Part shown: one piece after another, positions 63,186-64,000 of the stretch
How the letters are laid out: the number at the start of each line of letters is the position of its first letter
How positions within the stretch are numbered: the stretch's first letter is position 1
Assembly (NCBI GenBank): GCA_963576565.1
Contig: OY755046.1
Location: forward strand, 59,251,471 to 59,315,470
Source: Aspidapion aeneum
Taxonomy: Eukaryota > Arthropoda > Insecta > Coleoptera > Brentidae
Length of the DNA: 64,000 nt
Direction: 5' to 3'
Notes under the pieces: model-generated
The model's database searches: none
Told to the model about the DNA's origin: nothing
The model's input: only the letters and a program-made list of their open reading frames with translations
Made by a program: the position numbers and the translations under genes

Positions 63186-63645
63186 GAAAATTGTATGGAA
63201 TAGAGACGTTTTTGTTTGAAACTCGTAGACAATGATTGTGTAGAAATAAAATTTCGGACTTCCATTGTCTTTATTTATTTTAAAACACGACGTTTCGGTT
63301 AGTAAGTATCCCTAACCGTTATCAAGTGTAAACTAAACAATCTAGTCTCTAGGCTACTACTTATACTACTTGGTGTGCAGTCAGGTGTGAAAAGGGGGCG
63401 GGCCGTCACACCTGACTGCACACCAAGTAGTATAAGTAGTAGCCTAGAGACTAGATTGTTTAGTTTACACTTGATAACGGTTAGAGATACTTACTAACCG
63501 AAACGTCGTGTTTTAAAATAAATAAAGACAATGGAAGTCCGAAATTTTATTTCTGAATAGAGACGTGTCGCGTAACAGAAAAATACAAAATAGAAATGGA
63601 AAGTGTCGAAATGGATGCAATAAGAAGATCAATGGGAATATCTAG
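63186..63645 (+). pseudogene. LINE-B scrap split by a foldback element
   Basis: Left piece 63190-63209 (ttgtatggaatagagacgt) and right piece 63555-63645 (gtcgcgtaacagaaaaat, gaaagtgtcgaaatggatgc, atcaatgggaatatctag) match LINE-B around LLYGIETCRVTEKY and MDAIRRSM. The foldback element lies between them. Confidence 0.75.
63210..63554. mobile_element. Foldback element with 149-bp arms, 12-bp duplication
   Basis: Arms 63242-63390 and 63406-63554 are near-perfect complements (agaaataaaatttcggactt, cgacgtttcggttagtaag, gtgcagtcaggtgtga and back) around a 15-bp loop (aaagggggcgggccg). Flanked by GAATAGAGACGT at 63198-63209 and 63555-63566. 32 bp (63210-63241) at the left lie outside the arms. A partial arm occurs at ~50725-50775. 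Confidence 0.85.
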
Positions 63646-64000
63646 ATGTGCAAGCTGTGCTTGACAATTACACTTGCTTAACTCGGTTTGGTTAAGCAGC
63701 GGGATTAAAGTAAAAAGTTTACTGCCAGGGAGCAGCCTCACTCCCTGCAATGACCAAGAAGGCTTATGGTACAGTAAACTAAGTAGGTATAGTGAGAACA
63801 ACTATCAAATGTTGAATCTGCTTTATTGAGATAAATCCTCTCTTTTTATACTAAAAAATTTTTATGGTTCGTGATAAATTATAAAATATAAAATTCCATA
63901 TAATGTGTGTTGTTTTATAAACTAAATAATTTATATAATTGAAATAGGTAAATTTGAGAAGGTTACTTTATGTTATTAAAACCTAATTTCTCAAGATCAC
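63646..64000. other. Noncoding DNA to window end
   Basis: No gene or known repeat recognised. Confidence 0.3.

Overview
This window looks like repeat-rich intergenic or intronic DNA from a large insect (or other arthropod) nuclear genome. It is AT-rich. It holds fragments of RTE-like, Jockey and CR1/Jockey-like LINEs, hAT, PIF/Harbinger and pogo-like DNA transposon pieces, many palindromic MITEs and several satellite arrays. There is no operon structure and no intact long gene. The species cannot be fixed from the sequence alone. MITEs carrying (GTCY)n microsatellites, which occur here three times, have been reported from insects (from memory, not checked).

Layout. 1-6996: satellite of ~216-bp monomers organised in a ~3.6-kb higher-order repeat. 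7.0-11.1 kb: three MITE-like families, one carrying a (TCTG)n tract. 11.1-18.8 kb: an RTE LINE end with a clean target duplication, three copies of a second LINE ('LINE-B'), a 130-bp MITE inside LINE-B, and hAT-like and Harbinger-like MITEs. 19.1-21.45 kb: a very large inverted repeat containing a self-nested MITE family with 7-bp target duplications ('P7'). 22.2-25.7 kb: a tRNA-derived SINE and a CR1/Jockey-like LINE interrupted by an RTE fragment. 25.8-27.8 kb: the only gene-like island, a 176-codon open frame on the minus strand ending at a good splice donor and resembling the first exon of a Dbx-type homeobox gene, beside a decayed duplicate of the same exon. 27.85-30.73 kb: ~400-bp tandem repeat. 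31.8-33.9 kb: LINE-B split by a 1.2-kb 'CCCAA' DNA element. 35.3-39.6 kb: a MITE-like element swollen by ~3.75 kb of perfect (TCTG)n. 40.6-41.2 kb: hAT transposase tail followed by the start of a Harbinger element. 41.9-42.6 kb: (TTCGG)n with long hairpins, duplicated. 43.6-46.45 kb: six ~494-bp tandem units that embed an RTE LINE 3' end. 48.2-52.1 kb: pogo-like MITE, two P7 copies and two ~60-bp near-perfect hairpins. 53.3-56.4 kb: hAT element with a perfect 8-bp duplication, and a 5'-truncated Jockey with a perfect 14-bp duplication inside a palindromic MITE. 56.85-61.9 kb: two more tandem arrays flanking a second CCCAA element. 63.2-63.65 kb: a foldback element with 149-bp arms inside a LINE-B scrap.

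No set of genes here works together as a pathway. The window is best read as a record of nested insertions, whose order can be recovered from target duplications and from uninterrupted copies inside the window itself. The points most worth following up are the homeobox-like exon pair, the P7 and CCCAA families, the tandemised LINE ends and the giant perfect microsatellite.
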